DNA of 64,000 nucleotides from Rusavskia elegans (taxonomy: Eukaryota; Ascomycota; Lecanoromycetes; Teloschistales; Teloschistaceae). This document shows, piece after piece, positions 24,326-36,620 of the stretch (position 1 is the stretch's first letter; every line of letters begins with the position of its first letter). The notes beneath the pieces are model-generated. The model saw nothing but the letters and a program-made list of their open reading frames with translations, was not told the DNA's origin and did no database searches. The stretch lies in assembly GCA_011316305.1 (NCBI GenBank), contig SAUG01000019.1:124001-188000 (forward strand), written 5' to 3'. The translations under genes and the position numbers were made by a program.

Positions 24326-25615
24326 CTATTTGTTCCTCTTATAGATCTTCTTCAAAAAGGATTCAAAGACCCCCTTCCGCAACCCCTCGCTCTCATCCAC
24401 CTTGGCGATCATTTCTCGGATTTTGCCGACGGCCTTCTCCTCGTACTCCAGATACACTTTCTCCAGCTCCAGTTCCCGGAAGATCTCCTTCACCTTGGCT
24501 TCCTTCTCCGCGTCTTTCCTGCCATAGCATTCATCTAGTAGTTTTCTCTGGCTTGGTGAAGCCCGCTCGAGCGCCTGATTGATGACCCAACTACACTTGT
24601 TATCCATAATATCGGTCCCAATCTTGCCAATCGTTTCTGGTGCGCCATACGCATCCAGATAATCGTCTTGGATTTGGAAGTACTCGCCCAGCGGGATGAG
24701 GATGTCCTGGGATTGTTTCAGATTACCGGGCGTGGCGAGGGAGAGGTAGTGTAATGCCAGTGCTACGGGTAGGTAAAAGCTGTAGTACGCGGTTTTGTAG
24801 ATGACGATAAAGGAGTGTTTTTTCAGTGAGAACTGGTTCAGATCGACATGGTCTTCAGGGGCGGTGAGCAGGTCGCATAGTTGGCCTATTTCGGTTTGGA
24901 AGGTGGTAGTGTGGAAGATTTCTAAGAAGCCGGCGTATGAAGGGTGGGTGTTGAAATGTCGGCGGAGGAGGACGTAGATGGAGGATTCGAGCATGAATGC
25001 ATCGTTGATGGCGATCATGCCGACTTTGGGGAATCTGTACCAGCATGGTTGACTGCGGCGGGTTTGAGAGCTGTCCATGATGTCGTCGGAGACGAGGAAG
25101 AAGGCTTGGAGAAGTTCGGTGAGCCAGCCGAGGGTTGCGGAGTGGAAGAATTCCGGCTTGGAGAGGGGGCGTTGGAGGAGGATGGAGGTGGTATCGACGA
25201 CGGACATGCCGCGGTTGCATTTGCCGCCCATGGTGTTGTGGTTTAGGGACTGGAAGGGGGGATGAAGTCAGCTTGTAGTTCCACGGTGGGAGGGAGGTTT
25301 GTGATGTCGAGGAAGGGGGAGCTTGGTGGCTATTGGTTGCCATTGAGAGCCATTGAGTGCGGCAAAAGTATATGGAGGAGCTCATACGTCTTGGTACCAC
25401 TTGAGAGCATCTTCGGGGAGGCCATATTGGTTGCAATGCTGGCTCAAATCATCCACCAGTTGTGGAAAGACGGTCTCGAATTCTTTTAACGTAACGGGCT
25501 TGAATTCGAAGTCCGACTGGGTCTCAGTTGAACCCATAGATGCTGCTCGATCTGGATCCAGAGAAGGAAGCCAATTGCTGCGAATAGATGCCAGGAGTGG
25601 GGCAGCGGTACTCAT
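24326..25615 (-). CDS. Farnesyl diphosphate synthase, 383 aa
   Basis: Exons 25615-25388 and 25249-24326 join in phase 0 across a 138-nt intron. The enzyme condenses isopentenyl diphosphate with dimethylallyl and geranyl diphosphate to give FPP, for sterols, prenylation and sesquiterpenes. Visible signs are the first Asp-rich motif DDIMD at residues 131-135 (in [16 protein letters not shown]) and the second DDYLD at 271-275 (in [14 protein letters not shown]). The [13 protein letters not shown] block starts the second exon. The protein is about 30 residues longer than usual at the N-terminus; an internal Met (MGSTETQ) is an alternative start. One such gene is essential in fungi; whether this is the only copy cannot be seen here. 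Confidence 0.93.
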
Positions 25616-26037
25616 GGTGGATTGAGAAAGTCGAGTCTTGGATATCGATTTGTTGACGTAACAATCGGGGTGGTAATGATCGGCAGCAGGGATCAACATT
25701 AGTCAGCAACGCCAAGATCGTCTTTCAAAAGGGTCATTAAGGGAGACATTGACCTATCATCGATTGAACAGGGTTCAAGAAGGATAGTAAGTGATGAGAG
25801 GGAATTGAGAGGGTCTGCAGGCCGTCAATATGAACATTTCCATCGGCATTCAGTATTCAAGTATTCTTGCCGCTTAGCCCTTTTCGTTCACGTGCCGACG
25901 CGTGCCTTCCATTTTGTCAAGATATCTCCACCAATATCGACACGCGTATTGCCACTCATGTAGACTGAATGGAACGTTTCAATTGGAATAAAGAGAGAGC
26001 ACCTTTATAATCCCACTTACCCATCTCCTTCGCGAGC
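25616..26037. promoter_or_regulatory. Divergent promoter between FPP synthase and CDC23
   Basis: The two genes start 422 bp apart and point away from each other. The region is unremarkable apart from pyrimidine-rich leaders close to both ATGs. Confidence 0.55.
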
Positions 26038-28180
26038 ATGTCCAATTTCACCAAAGAGCAGGCCGTCAACCTCAGGACACAGCTTCTCCGAGCATCAGTC
26101 CAATGCTCCGAACGTTGCCTGTATCAGTCAGCCAAATGGTCGGTCCATTTATTTCCTACTATCTCATTCTCATGACTGAGTCGTCGCTCAAACAGGATTG
26201 CAGAATTAGCCTCGTCGTTGAAAGACCCAGCCGACTTCAACTCCCCAGATGACCCGGATTCCGATATCGTCATGCCAGATGGCTATCCACCCGACAACAT
26301 CCCAATCTTCTCCACAAGCGAGGATGAAGAGGAAAGTCGTCTTGAAGCTCAAGAGATCGGCAATTATCTCCTTGCGAAATCATTCTTCGACTGCCGCGAG
26401 TATGACCGATGTGCTGCTGTTTTCTTACCCTTGAATCATGTTCCTATCAACGCATCATCTGTATCACCTGAACCAGACAGTCACACGCCAACTAGAGCGG
26501 TCAAGGGAAAGGGTAAAGTTCCTGCTCAGAGCCCAGAGGCAATCCCAAGACCTCGCACCACAACTTTACCTCCAATGAGCCAAAAGTCTCTCTTCTTGGC
26601 TTTGTACGCAAAGTACATGGCTGGTGAGAAACGTAAGGATGAAGACAGCGAGATGATCATGGGGCCTATGGACACCGGTGCCACCATCAACAAAGAATTG
26701 ATCGAGATCGCAAGACGCCTCGAGGACTGGTTTCAGGAACGTGCAGTCCAAGGCAAAGAGGCTCAGAATCAAGGCTGGCTCGAGTACCTCTATGGCGTCG
26801 TCTTAGCCAAAAGCAACAGCAATGAGGATGCCAAAGAATATCTAGTCAAAAGTGTACATCGGAATCCGTTCATCTGGAGCGCCTGGGTGGAACTACGAGA
26901 TCTCCTGACCAACGTCGAAGCCGTAAGTACTCCCGCCCTCCTTCGAACAACCCAACACTCACAATCCCAAGCTCCGCAACATCACCCCCAAACTCCCTCC
27001 CCACCTCTTCACCATCCTTTTCAACATCGACGCCAACCAATCCCTCTACCAAACCTCCCCTGACACCCATAGCGCCATAACCGAACTCCTAAAAGCATTC
27101 CCTACATCCCACTACCTCCTCACCCAACGCGCCCTCCTCTACTACCACTCCAAAGACTACGAAGAATCCGAATCTCTCTTCTCCTCCATCATCCACTCCT
27201 CTCCCCACCGCCTCGACTCCTTAGACCACTACTCCAATGTCCTGTACGTCATGTCCTCGCGGCCTAAACTCGCCTTCCTCGCCCAACTCGCCACCCAAAC
27301 CGACAAATTCCGCCCGGAAACATGCTGCATAGTCGGAAACTACTACAGCCTAAAATCCGAACACGAAAAAGCAGTCATGTATTTCCGTCGCGCGCTGACC
27401 CTCGACCGCAATTTCCTATCCGCATGGACACTAATGGGCCACGAATACATCGAGATGAAAAACACGCACGCGGCAATCGAATCCTACCGACGGGCCGTGG
27501 ACATCAACCGCAAAGACTACCGCGCCTGGTACGGCCTAGGCCAAACCTACGAAGTCCTCGAAATGCACCACTACGCGCTCTTCTATTTCCAACGCGCCGC
27601 GGCACTACGTCCATACGACAAACAAATGTGGCAAGCGCTGGGATCATGCTACGAGAAAATCGACCGGCCGGTGCAAGCCATCAAGGCCTATAAGCGGGCG
27701 TTGGTGGCCAATATGGCATATATTGAGCCTTCGTCGTCTTTCGGCTCGAGCGTCACTTCTAGTGCGGGGGATTTAGCCACGAATGTGTTTTTGGATCCGG
27801 AGTTATTGTATCCCATTGCCCTCCTCCATGAAAAACAATCCGAGTTCGAAGAAGCGGCGTCGTATATGGAGCTCGTACTCGCGCAGGAAGAAGGGCCCGG
27901 GTCTATCCATCCCGACGAGCTTCCACTCGGAACCAGTCATCTGGAGAATGAGGACGAAGGGGCGGGGGGACAAGGAACAGGTGTTACGGTCACGACGTCC
28001 AAAGCGCGGATGTGGTTGGCGCGATGGGCGTTCAAGAAAGGGGAGTTGAAGCGGGCAATGGAGTTGGCGAATGAGCTTTGTGAGGATGGGTTTGAGGTTG
28101 AGGAGGCGAAGGCTTTGGGGAGGGATTTGAGGAGTCGAATGGAGGGGAAGGGGGGCGAGGGGAGGTGGGGTGAGTTTTGA
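26038..28180 (+). CDS. Cdc23/Apc8, TPR subunit of the anaphase-promoting complex, 678 aa
   Basis: Exons 26038-26138, 26196-26922 and 26972-28180 join in frame (introns of 57 and 49 nt). Apc8 is a scaffold TPR subunit of the APC/C ubiquitin ligase that drives mitotic exit. The N-terminus (LRTQLLRASVQCSERCLYQS) is typical. Tandem TPR units fill the C-terminal half, with hallmark runs FRPETCCIVGNYYSLKSEHE, ALTLDRNFLSAWTLMGHEY and AVDINRKDYRAWYGLGQTYE. A family-typical acidic, low-complexity insert lies near residues 60-130. The C-terminus is Gly-rich. The codon bias toward C in the third exon contrasts with the G-rich last 200 bases, without a break in the frame. Confidence 0.93.
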
Positions 28181-28825
28181 TGGGGGTGGAGGGGGTTGTG
28201 AGAGGGTGCTTGTGATGGAGCGGTGGTGAGTGAAGGGAGGTGTATAGGGAATCTAGGAGACAGAAGTCAATGGTGTATAGTATTTCTATCATCCAACAGC
28301 CACAGAACGGAAAACTCGTGAAGCCTATCCATCCACTCGGACATGAAACAAACCATCAAACGCAAAAGCCAATATCCATGCACGCATGCATGCATTCATC
28401 CCACCCATCGACCCACTATCTCAAGATCAGTAAATCTGCAGCCTGATACTTCTCCATTGATTCGTCTCGGAGCAAGCCTAGCTACTTTGCTCAGGCAAAA
28501 TTCCATCCACGACGTCGACCACTCATTCAGTGCACCCACCACACCAGAAATGATCGATATCATTTTTTCTCAGGACCTTATTACTTGCCTGCCTCAGGGT
28601 CATCCATTTCCGATCTCGCTACAGCAGAGAACGCCCACCAACGCAATTGTCAGAATATGTGAAATATGGGAGATCAGGGTGTAAATAGAGTGGATACAGT
28701 GGAAGCGTACACCGAAGCGGGCAGCTCATATATGTGTATACGGAAAATCAAAAGTTCCCCACGGATTATAAGGTAAAGGGAAGATGTGTTGACTGTGAGA
28801 TATTTTGCTGAAGGCTGTTTTGAAA
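28181..28825. other. Intergenic region between convergent genes
   Basis: About 645 bp separate the stops of CDC23 and the next gene, both ending toward this space. It presumably holds both 3' untranslated regions. No gene is seen. Confidence 0.55.
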
Positions 28826-30387
28826 TCAGGCCAACACCTTCCTCAGCACCTCCACAAGGCCCCTTATCTCCTCCTCTACACACAACGACGTCAGCTTTCT
28901 CTTTCGATATCCCCGTGACCAGCCAAATAACGCACCTCCGAGCGACTGGGAAAGCAGCAGTAGAGGAAGTTAGAAACAGGGACGTACCAGTATTATAATG
29001 CACCATACTAACCCTCACCACGCCCTCCTCCCCCAGGCCCAATACCTCATCCACCAACCTCTTACTATAGAAATGGCCCCATCTGATCCCGAAATCCGAC
29101 ATCCCATCCACCTTCTCCACCACCTCTTTCGAACTCCTCCCCTTGATACTGAAACTTATCACCGGCACCCTCAGCGCTTTATCCTTGCTCCGTTCACTGT
29201 ACACCGTGACATCTTCCCTCCCATTCAGAAAATCCAACAATGTTGATTGTAGTTTTTCTTCATGCGCAGCGATAGCCGCCCACGTCTTTTTGCGCGCGGA
29301 TGCGTCGGGGCCGAAATAGGAAAGGAGGGTGGGGATCGTGCCGACGAGTTCGTAGCTCGCGGCCGCGAGACCGAGTTTGATAGCTAGGGTGTTGGCGGGA
29401 GTATGGAAATAGTGGCCTAGAGATTCGATGGATGCTTGAGCAGAGGATGAGGCGTAGAGGACCGCGATGTGGGGACCGTAGACCTACCATTCCATCCCGC
29501 GAAGTCAGCCATCGATACGTATCGACATCAATTACACGAGGAAGGGAAGGGGACCAGTGTAATTCACCTTGTACCAGGAAAAAGAGTAGAAATCTACACC
29601 CAGGCTTTTAACGTCCACCTCCCTATGCGGCGCGTATGCAACCCCATCCACACACAGCATCGCTCCCTGCACTGTATGCACTTCATCCGCAATGCGCCTG
29701 ATATCATGGATCGAGCCGAGGATATTACTCGTATGCGTACACGTCACCAATTTCGTCTTGTCGCTCAGCAGCGGTCGTAGATTCTCGGCCGTGAGCTTCA
29801 GATCGCTGGACTCGGAGGAGGGGGTCCACCATTTGAGGGTCAGGTTTCTGATTTTTGCGAGGCGGACCCAGGATGAAATGTTGGCTTCGTGGTCGATAGA
29901 CGAAACTATGATTTCGGCGTGGGCGGGGAAGGAGAGGGCGAAGGATTGGGCGAGGTTGGCGAAGAGTTGGGTTGTCGAGGGGCCGATGACTGCGTAGCGA
30001 ATTAGAAGGTGCTAATGGATATCGCTTTAGGTATGGGAGGGTAGGTAGGGTACCGATCTCGGGGACATCTGCGTTTATGAAATCGGCGGCGGCTTGGAGG
30101 CCCTCATTGTATTTCTGGGTGGCTTTTTGGCCGACACTGTAGGAGGCGCCGAGCTGGACGTTGGTTTCTTCGAAGTAGGTTCGGATGCTGCGTGGGATGA
30201 GGACAGATCAGTATTCCTGCTTCCCAGTCGGAGCTCTGAGTGGACAAGCAACGTACGAATTGATGGCGTCGCTCAGGACTTGACTGCCGCCGGCATTGTC
30301 GAGGAACACTTGGTTTTGCTTCAAGGCGGGGAAGTGAGATCGGACGGCGTCGACGTCCAAATTGCCGTCGACAAGGATTTCGGCCAT
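28826..30387 (-). CDS. PLP-dependent class V aminotransferase, cysteine-desulfurase-like, 410 aa
   Basis: Five exons (30387-30257, 30187-30054, 29989-29568, 29483-28988, 28875-28826) join in frame with introns of 64-112 nt. The protein opens with VRSHFPALKQNQVFLDNAGG, typical of the cysteine-desulfurase-like group in the fold-type I PLP family. The internal SSIDHEANISSWVRL binds cofactor, and DGVAYAPHREVDVKSLGVDF is followed by SFSWYK, whose Lys is the expected Schiff-base residue. The C-terminal domain has GIRWGHFYSKRLVDEVLG. The reaction is uncertain: members are annotated as desulfurase-like or isopenicillin-N-epimerase-like, and the mobile Cys loop of true Nfs1 is not seen, so it is not the mitochondrial Fe-S desulfurase. 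Confidence 0.85.
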
Positions 30388-31055
30388 GTTTCGATGCTGG
30401 ATGGATGCTTGGGGGGCATCGTGGCTGAGGATTCTCTGTGGCCTTTCGATAATGTACGACGACTATCACGGTCCCCGCATGACGTTGGCTGGAGAAGAGG
30501 AGGGGTTGCAATGGCCCTGCATATGAGTACGAGTAAAGGGGTCAGGGGTCATGGTTTTCCGCTTGCCCAAAAGGGAGCCTGCAAAAATAGGATTCAAGCC
30601 TTGGCGCTTGTCTAACGGAAGTGCTCCTTGAGTAAGGTATACTTTTATAATACGGAGCGATCACGGAGTTTCCCACTCTTTCACTGGCAGGGCATTTGAT
30701 TACCCTTTTCAACGGTCATATCAGATGCCCGAATAGGGTCGGTGACTCCTGCATGCGTAAATGTGTGATAGTCATCTCATTCCTGTACTTGAGCCAACAG
30801 TAAAGCAAACAGGAATTGGCAATTAGAGCATCGGTGGTGTTGGACTCATGCTATCTAATACTGCTGGTTTGAGTGGTCTGATGTCTGACTCCTACATACA
30901 ATTGAATCTATGTCATAATGAATGGTATATTACCAGCACCGAAGCTCGCATCTCCATGATGATGTCTCCGCCAACTTTTCCTCGTCTTGAATCAGAGCAC
31001 CTCCGAGCAGCAACGCCATCGTCATCCTGTCGATCATCAAGTCGAATATGAAAAC
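30388..31055. other. Intergenic region, no gene seen
   Basis: This region is the promoter side of the PLP enzyme gene and the 3' side of the peroxidase gene. Open frames here are short and featureless. Confidence 0.5.
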
Positions 31056-32685
31056 CTACAACCCGCTCGGATTCTTCTTGTACCCGGGATACTTCTCATA
31101 CTGACTTCGGTCCAATTCCATTAACTGTGGGCATCCCAAGCCCCCTATGGCGCCCTGGATACTGTCCGTCAACGGCTGCAAGGCCTTCGTCAGATCCTCA
31201 TACAAGCCCGTCAACAAGCCCGGTGCTTCCGCCTGGATGAGCTGGAAAATGAAGCACTGAAGATTGTTTCCCTGGGCGAGGGTGGCGCCGTTGAAGACGC
31301 CTTTGGTGAGCGCCGTGACGTTGACGCCGGTGAAGGAGTTGGTGGTACCGGTATTGCCGCCGACGGAGAGGAGGCGGGGGTCTTGGAGGGCGTATTGGAG
31401 GACGTCGAGAAGGAAGCTGTGGGTATAGTCAGAAAGGCCGTGTATCTCTTTGGTAGGAAAGTAGCGCGTTCGATATCATGGGTGACAATCATGGCTGAAC
31501 GAACCAGCGAATACGAGTCAAGGGTGCATGACTTACGCAGGAATCGAATACTCCGTCCCGATGGCACGCTTATACCAATTATCCGGGATGCGCTCATAAC
31601 CGGGCTGATACTTGAAATTCCCTGATTCACCAGTGACCGCGAAGAAGGATTTGAACGTTTCCTTGTCAAGGTAACCCTGCGGGTATTGAGCCGAGTGGTT
31701 GGCCATCATGGCTGGCGGGAAGGCGTAGCCGGCAGGAGCAACCAGGACGCCGGCAAATTGGGGGAAGAAGAAGTATGGGTTAGTCTCGATGGAGTAGTTG
31801 AAGCGACTCTGGCGGAAGCGGAAGAGGTTGGTGTATTGCTGAGGAGCTGGCTGTTGGGACGTCAGTCGAGGCTGGCCAAGGCAGAGCGGGGTGTGCCTAC
31901 TGTATCCTCGAGCAAGGCATCATAGTACTGCTGGAAGAAGGGGATCTGAAGAAGATCATTGTTTCCACTGGTAGGGTTGTTTGTCAGGGATGCACGAGGA
32001 GAAAGAGGGAGATGGGGAGAGATAGGTGATGAAGACTGCTTACAAAACATATTGGTCACCACGGGTAGCTGATGTATCGCCCTCATAGTTGTTGTGAGAA
32101 CCGCTCAAGCCTGAGGGAGTCCTCGTGATTCCGGCACCGCTGAGGGCACCTCCGAGTAGTCCTATGCTGGCAGGACCGCCAATCGAATATCCCGGTGTCA
32201 AAGACAATGCATCGCCGTCAAACACCGTGCCATAGACTGCAAGGAATGTTCCGAGGTCCAAGGCCATGCCGTAAGCTGTGAAGACGTCAGCTTCGCCACA
32301 GGTATTGTCACTAGTCTGTGGAGAGCGACATTGACATACCCTGGTTGACGGCCTGGATGATGGTGGTGGCCGGCGCAATGCCATTGTGTGGGAGGTAGCC
32401 ATGGTTCGCCAGTGCATTGAGACCCGGGCAAGGACCGCGTTTGTCACCGGCAGCGAGGTTGGGAGCTCTCCAGGCGTATTTGCCGGTGGTGGAGACACGT
32501 TGAGCTTCTGGATCAAAGCCGACTTGTCTCTTGGTGCGTTCATGAGCATTGAGATGGGAGAAAGGACACGCTTTGGACTCTGTGCCTCGCTTGAGCAGTT
32601 CCTGGAGCGACTTTGGATCCAAGCGAGGAAAGGCAGTGGCCAGTGAGACCAGCAGGACGATCAGAGTGATGGAAAAGGACAACAT
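31056..32685 (-). CDS. Secreted heme-thiolate peroxidase/peroxygenase (chloroperoxidase family), 439 aa
   Basis: Five exons (32685-32340, 32275-32044, 31967-31901, 31850-31537, 31416-31056) join in frame with introns of 50-120 nt. An 18-residue signal peptide leads a mature enzyme. The heme ligand is Cys86 in the PCP motif (RGPCPGLNALANHGYLPHNG), and an EGD box at residues 180-182 in NNYEGDTSATRGD supplies the acid-base Glu and the following Arg. These are the signs of the family of chloroperoxidase and unspecific peroxygenases, which use H2O2 to halogenate or hydroxylate small molecules outside the cell. Length fits the longer group. Substrate is unknown. A TATA and CCAAT pair lie upstream. 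Confidence 0.9.
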
Positions 32686-33925
32686 CGTGTTGATTTGGCA
32701 CTCTGTCTCTGTCCTAGATGGGCCCTGAGGTTCAGTCGGAAGATGGAAAGAAAAGTTGAACGACAGCAGACAGTGATGGGAAGTAAGCTGATTTATATGC
32801 CAACTGAATGCTGATTGGCCACAAGAGTGAAGTCAAGTGATGGACGATACAATATCAAACGAAATCAAAGGATGAGGTCATTCATACCCCTTGCGTATCC
32901 TGCTAGACCACCTCACAGGAATCGGGATCTGATCGTTCATCCGAGGGAGTCACTGCCGTTCGGAGTTTCATGCAATCGAGGTCGAATCGGATTCCGCCGT
33001 GGGTTATCGACCGAAGTCGAGACCTCGACTTCATCGTTCGGGGAAACGCAGCTGCACCTTTCTAATTATAACCATCATAACGTCATCGTTGCTTGACCAC
33101 CGTCATTGGGGTTTCAAGTAAAGTGATAATATAAGGTAGCGGCGACATTATTGGGTACATGGAGGAAGAATGTCGGTCGGTAAGATTGATTTCTTTTGGC
33201 CAAGATTTCTTTCTTGCAAAGACGTCTGGTGACAGCGAAATGTATGAAAGTGCGCTAGGTGCTCCTCTTTTGAGTCTTTGACCACTAAAAATCATAGGCG
33301 CGCCAACACATCTGCTGCACGAGCCTACAAACCTTGAATGAAATCTCCAATGAATTCACTTTCCCCACTCTGCTTCTTGTGTTTAACGATAATGTTGACG
33401 AATACCTGAGCTGGTTAATAGTATTTCAGTTCATAGGCATTCGCTCTTTCATAGGCATTCATGTGGTCATGAGGCCCATGAGACATCGTCATATCGTTTG
33501 TCGCCGTGTCCCCAAACCAAGCTATCGTAGGGTTTGCTGGCGATAATCCTGGTCCTACCGAAAGCGGCCGCTGAGGTGGTCAATCGAGACATCCGACGCC
33601 TTGTTGACTCAATCAAGAGGTGATCATGGGATGTCCCTGCATTGCACCCATGGATGTTGACTCGGGCTTCCTCCTAAACGAGCCCAATCGGGGAAGGACA
33701 AGGTCGGATGTTATCAATTTCTGGCATGCACTCGCTGATTTGCTGTCATGCTGGCACTGCACTGTGTGTGCTTCTGTATGAGCAAATCGTGAGCGGATTG
33801 GACTGCTGATACTCAGCTGCCTACAACCTCAAGCTTGACGCCGTGCCGCAATCATTCCACCCATGATAGGGCCCTCGTAGCGGCAAGATCTTCCTTTGAT
33901 GTACAGCGTTGGTAGACCGATGAGC
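32686..33925. other. Intergenic region, no gene seen
   Basis: It contains the peroxidase promoter at its left end and the 3' side of the CorA-like gene at its right end. A short direct repeat (TTCATAGGCATTC twice) occurs near 33430-33463. Nothing else is recognisable. Confidence 0.5.
32791..32818 (-). promoter_or_regulatory. TATA box and CCAAT box of the peroxidase gene
   Basis: Read on the minus strand, GGCCAATCAG lies just upstream of CATATAAAT, about 130 and 107 bases before the ATG at 32685. Order and spacing fit a fungal core promoter. Confidence 0.55.
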
Positions 33926-35827
33926 CTAGAGTGCCTTTTTCTCGGCAGCGCCTTCAATATCCTTCAATCTGCGGCTTTGCCGCCTCCGATACAGCCACAG
34001 CCATGTTTGCCATACGACTATAACCACTGTTGTGAGTGGCAAAGTGATCGCCCAGTAGAGCCAGAATTCGGCGGAGACCGAGAAGATAGAGCCAGGCTCA
34101 AATGACCAGAATGGTCCCATGCTGAATATTGTCTATTTTCACGTCAAACACCGTCGCAATTGCAGAGGATGACAATCGGCAGGCGAGCAGAGCATTCGGT
34201 CTCGTGACTTGTTCCAGTGCAATACATGGCTGAGAGCTTGTGTACTTACCGCGACCGCGGTGCTGGGCAAGAAGATCATCGTCAGAACAGCAACCGCTTT
34301 CATGGAAGAACTGTCCCGTGTGCTTGCTTCCGCCAGCTTCTTGGAGTCCAAAGCAATCGATTGACTGAAGTTGCTATCTTTCTGCTGCATGAGGTTGTAG
34401 AGCTATAACAGACCGTCACGTCAGCAGGAGACTCAAATCTTTCTGGTGGTATGGACGTTGAATGCTTCTGGCGACACGCGAGGTGAATATCATGGGGGAG
34501 AACGAGGACCACTCACGACTTTCATCTGCAAATCGACTCGTCTCGAAGCGTGATCCGCAATCAGCTTGACCGCACCCGTCGCCATTTGAAGATGAGCAAG
34601 TTGAGCATCCAGTTCTGACATGGCAGTTCTCGGTATCCGGCCATTCTGCCAAAAATTCCATTGAGGCCAGTCTTGGAAAAGCAAGACGAGAGCATCTGTG
34701 ACAGCATATATGAACATGTGGTTGCGAGAGGTGAACCATGTGGAAGCCTTGACCAATGACTGGTGTGCCGATGCATGGTCCGCTGGAATCTCATTGTCGC
34801 CGAAGCCGAAGTCAGCCGCGCTGACTCCTGCAAAACCCAGAGCGACTTCCACAGATCTCAAAAGCCTCTGGCCTTGCGAATTGAATGCCCACGCTCGTTC
34901 AATCCAAGCCCTTAGTAGGAGGATTAGGGGAGCTATCGGTAGTCGCGCTTGGCTGCCGAGCCGTCGAACGTAAGACAGGAACTTCTGATTATAATTGTCA
35001 TCTTCATACGCGAAAAAGCCGCTGGTGACTGACGACAGCGGATCCCATGACAGCAAGACCAGTGAATGAACGGTCCCGTAAGCGCTGTTAATTCCTATTC
35101 CTGATGGCCGATCTGGTTAACTCATGCACCTACAAAGGGGCCTGGAAACCTCCACCTAATTTCTTGGATTGAGTCCTCTCGAGTAATTGGCTTGAGGGTA
35201 CAAAGTAATTGCTGTCTCCTCGGAGGCACCAGAGAAAGCTCCTAGGTATCATGAGATATCTCAGAAGCACGGCAAAGTCTTCGGTGGCAAAGCCGAGATG
35301 ATTTCGGGGCATCTGGTGACAACGGTCAAAGCTATGGAAGTATCCTGATTAGTCTCGTTTAGGGTCGGGATCAATTTGAAATTGGGCCACTGTACATCAA
35401 GCGAAGTCCGCCAGCTGCTGCTTCACCATTTGGACCAGTCGGTGGGGCGAACAGCCCCTAAGATTTGTCATTAGCTTTGCGGTGGATATCTAGGCGTCCG
35501 AGGGAGGTCAGTAACCTTCTGATCAATCCAAGACTGCAAAGCTCTATCATCGAAAGGACCTTCGCGTATCGTCGTTTGGTCGGTACCCTGGGTCTGTCAG
35601 TGAGAGATCCGATCCAACAACCTGACGCTCAATCAGTTGTAGGGAAGCTCAGCCCGTTGACCCAACAAGGACATCTGAGAAGACAGCTAGTAGGACTATA
35701 CCTCAAAGACCCAGATCTCGAAGTACGTTTTAGGGACTGGATTGAATTGATACATCTTGAAGTCATCCTCAAAGAGCATGTCGTTCAAAGGACTCATATT
35801 GGAAGGGTGACCACCTTTCGCAGTCAT
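33926..35827 (-). CDS. CorA-like two-TM membrane protein of unknown function, 469 aa
   Basis: Seven exons (35827-35702, 35593-35516, 35457-35391, 35344-35134, 35084-34517, 34402-34250, 34132-33926) join in frame. The four C-terminal exons are well supported. The third exon's GTGGCC donor and 46-nt intron are less sure. The C-terminal region has a long helical part ending MKAVAVLTMIFLPSTAVATI followed by FSMGPFW and a second hydrophobic segment (YWAITLPLTTVVIVVWQTW), then a basic tail. This FLP..F..TIF pattern is the CorA-like tail common in fungal proteins of unknown role; the GMN signature of true Mg transporters is not present. Confidence 0.7.
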
Positions 35828-36620
35828 GTTCAACGCAAGACAGAGATTCAACACATGACAGAGAAAGGATAGCATTTAAAAGCTGTACGGAACAGGTCAC
35901 AGCCGTGTTGACAAGGCGAACTCGACGGCGAGGCTGCGACCCGCTAAACTCGGTCGAGCCACTGCGTGACACGACATGACAAGGCTGCCGACTTGTCTCA
36001 GTGGAAGCTCACGAGCTTGCGAGTCTCAGACACGTGGTAAGGATTAGGCACATTCAGCTGGTGTGTTTGTGTTGCAAGAGATGACAGGCTTGGCAGGCGC
36101 ATCTCGATATGCAAAAGCCGTGCGACTTTCTTGGCGGGAGCGGATGGCCTCGAAGGGTTTTCACCTACTCGTAATCGCAGAATTCAAATCCATTAATTGG
36201 AGCCGTTCGATCCCAGCTCTGTCCAGACATCCCTATTAGACTAATAAGCAATCTGGTTCCCCGAGCATCCCCAGGAGCCGTCTACCAATCTCCTTCCGCG
36301 CCAAGTAAGCCACTGCTCGCATTTTAATGTACGAATCCTTCCAAAACGATTGTGCGGCTTCTTCTCAGATCTGCCCATGTCTTCCTTTCTCTTGGAACGA
36401 GTCGTTCGTTAAGATGAGCCATGGACTATTCAAAGATTGGAATGGGGTGTTCATTTTGTTAACGCTGGGTTGAACGTCGTAAAGTGACCGGGCGGTTCAT
36501 ACAGGGTAGAAAAGAGGGGAATTCAACCCGCCTACCTGACTACTTATTGAATCTCCTCCACTGCATAGCCGGCTCGGTTGACGGATAGGGGCTAACCCGA
36601 AGATACAACCTCTTATCTCT
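35828..36620. other. Intergenic region, no gene seen
   Basis: Frames here are short and lack domains. It separates the CorA-like gene from a run of decayed genes. Confidence 0.5.

Noticed and set aside
36100..36240. Possible tRNA because of a B-box-like GTTCGATCC
   Set aside because: No matching A box or acceptor-stem pairing was found at the right spacing.
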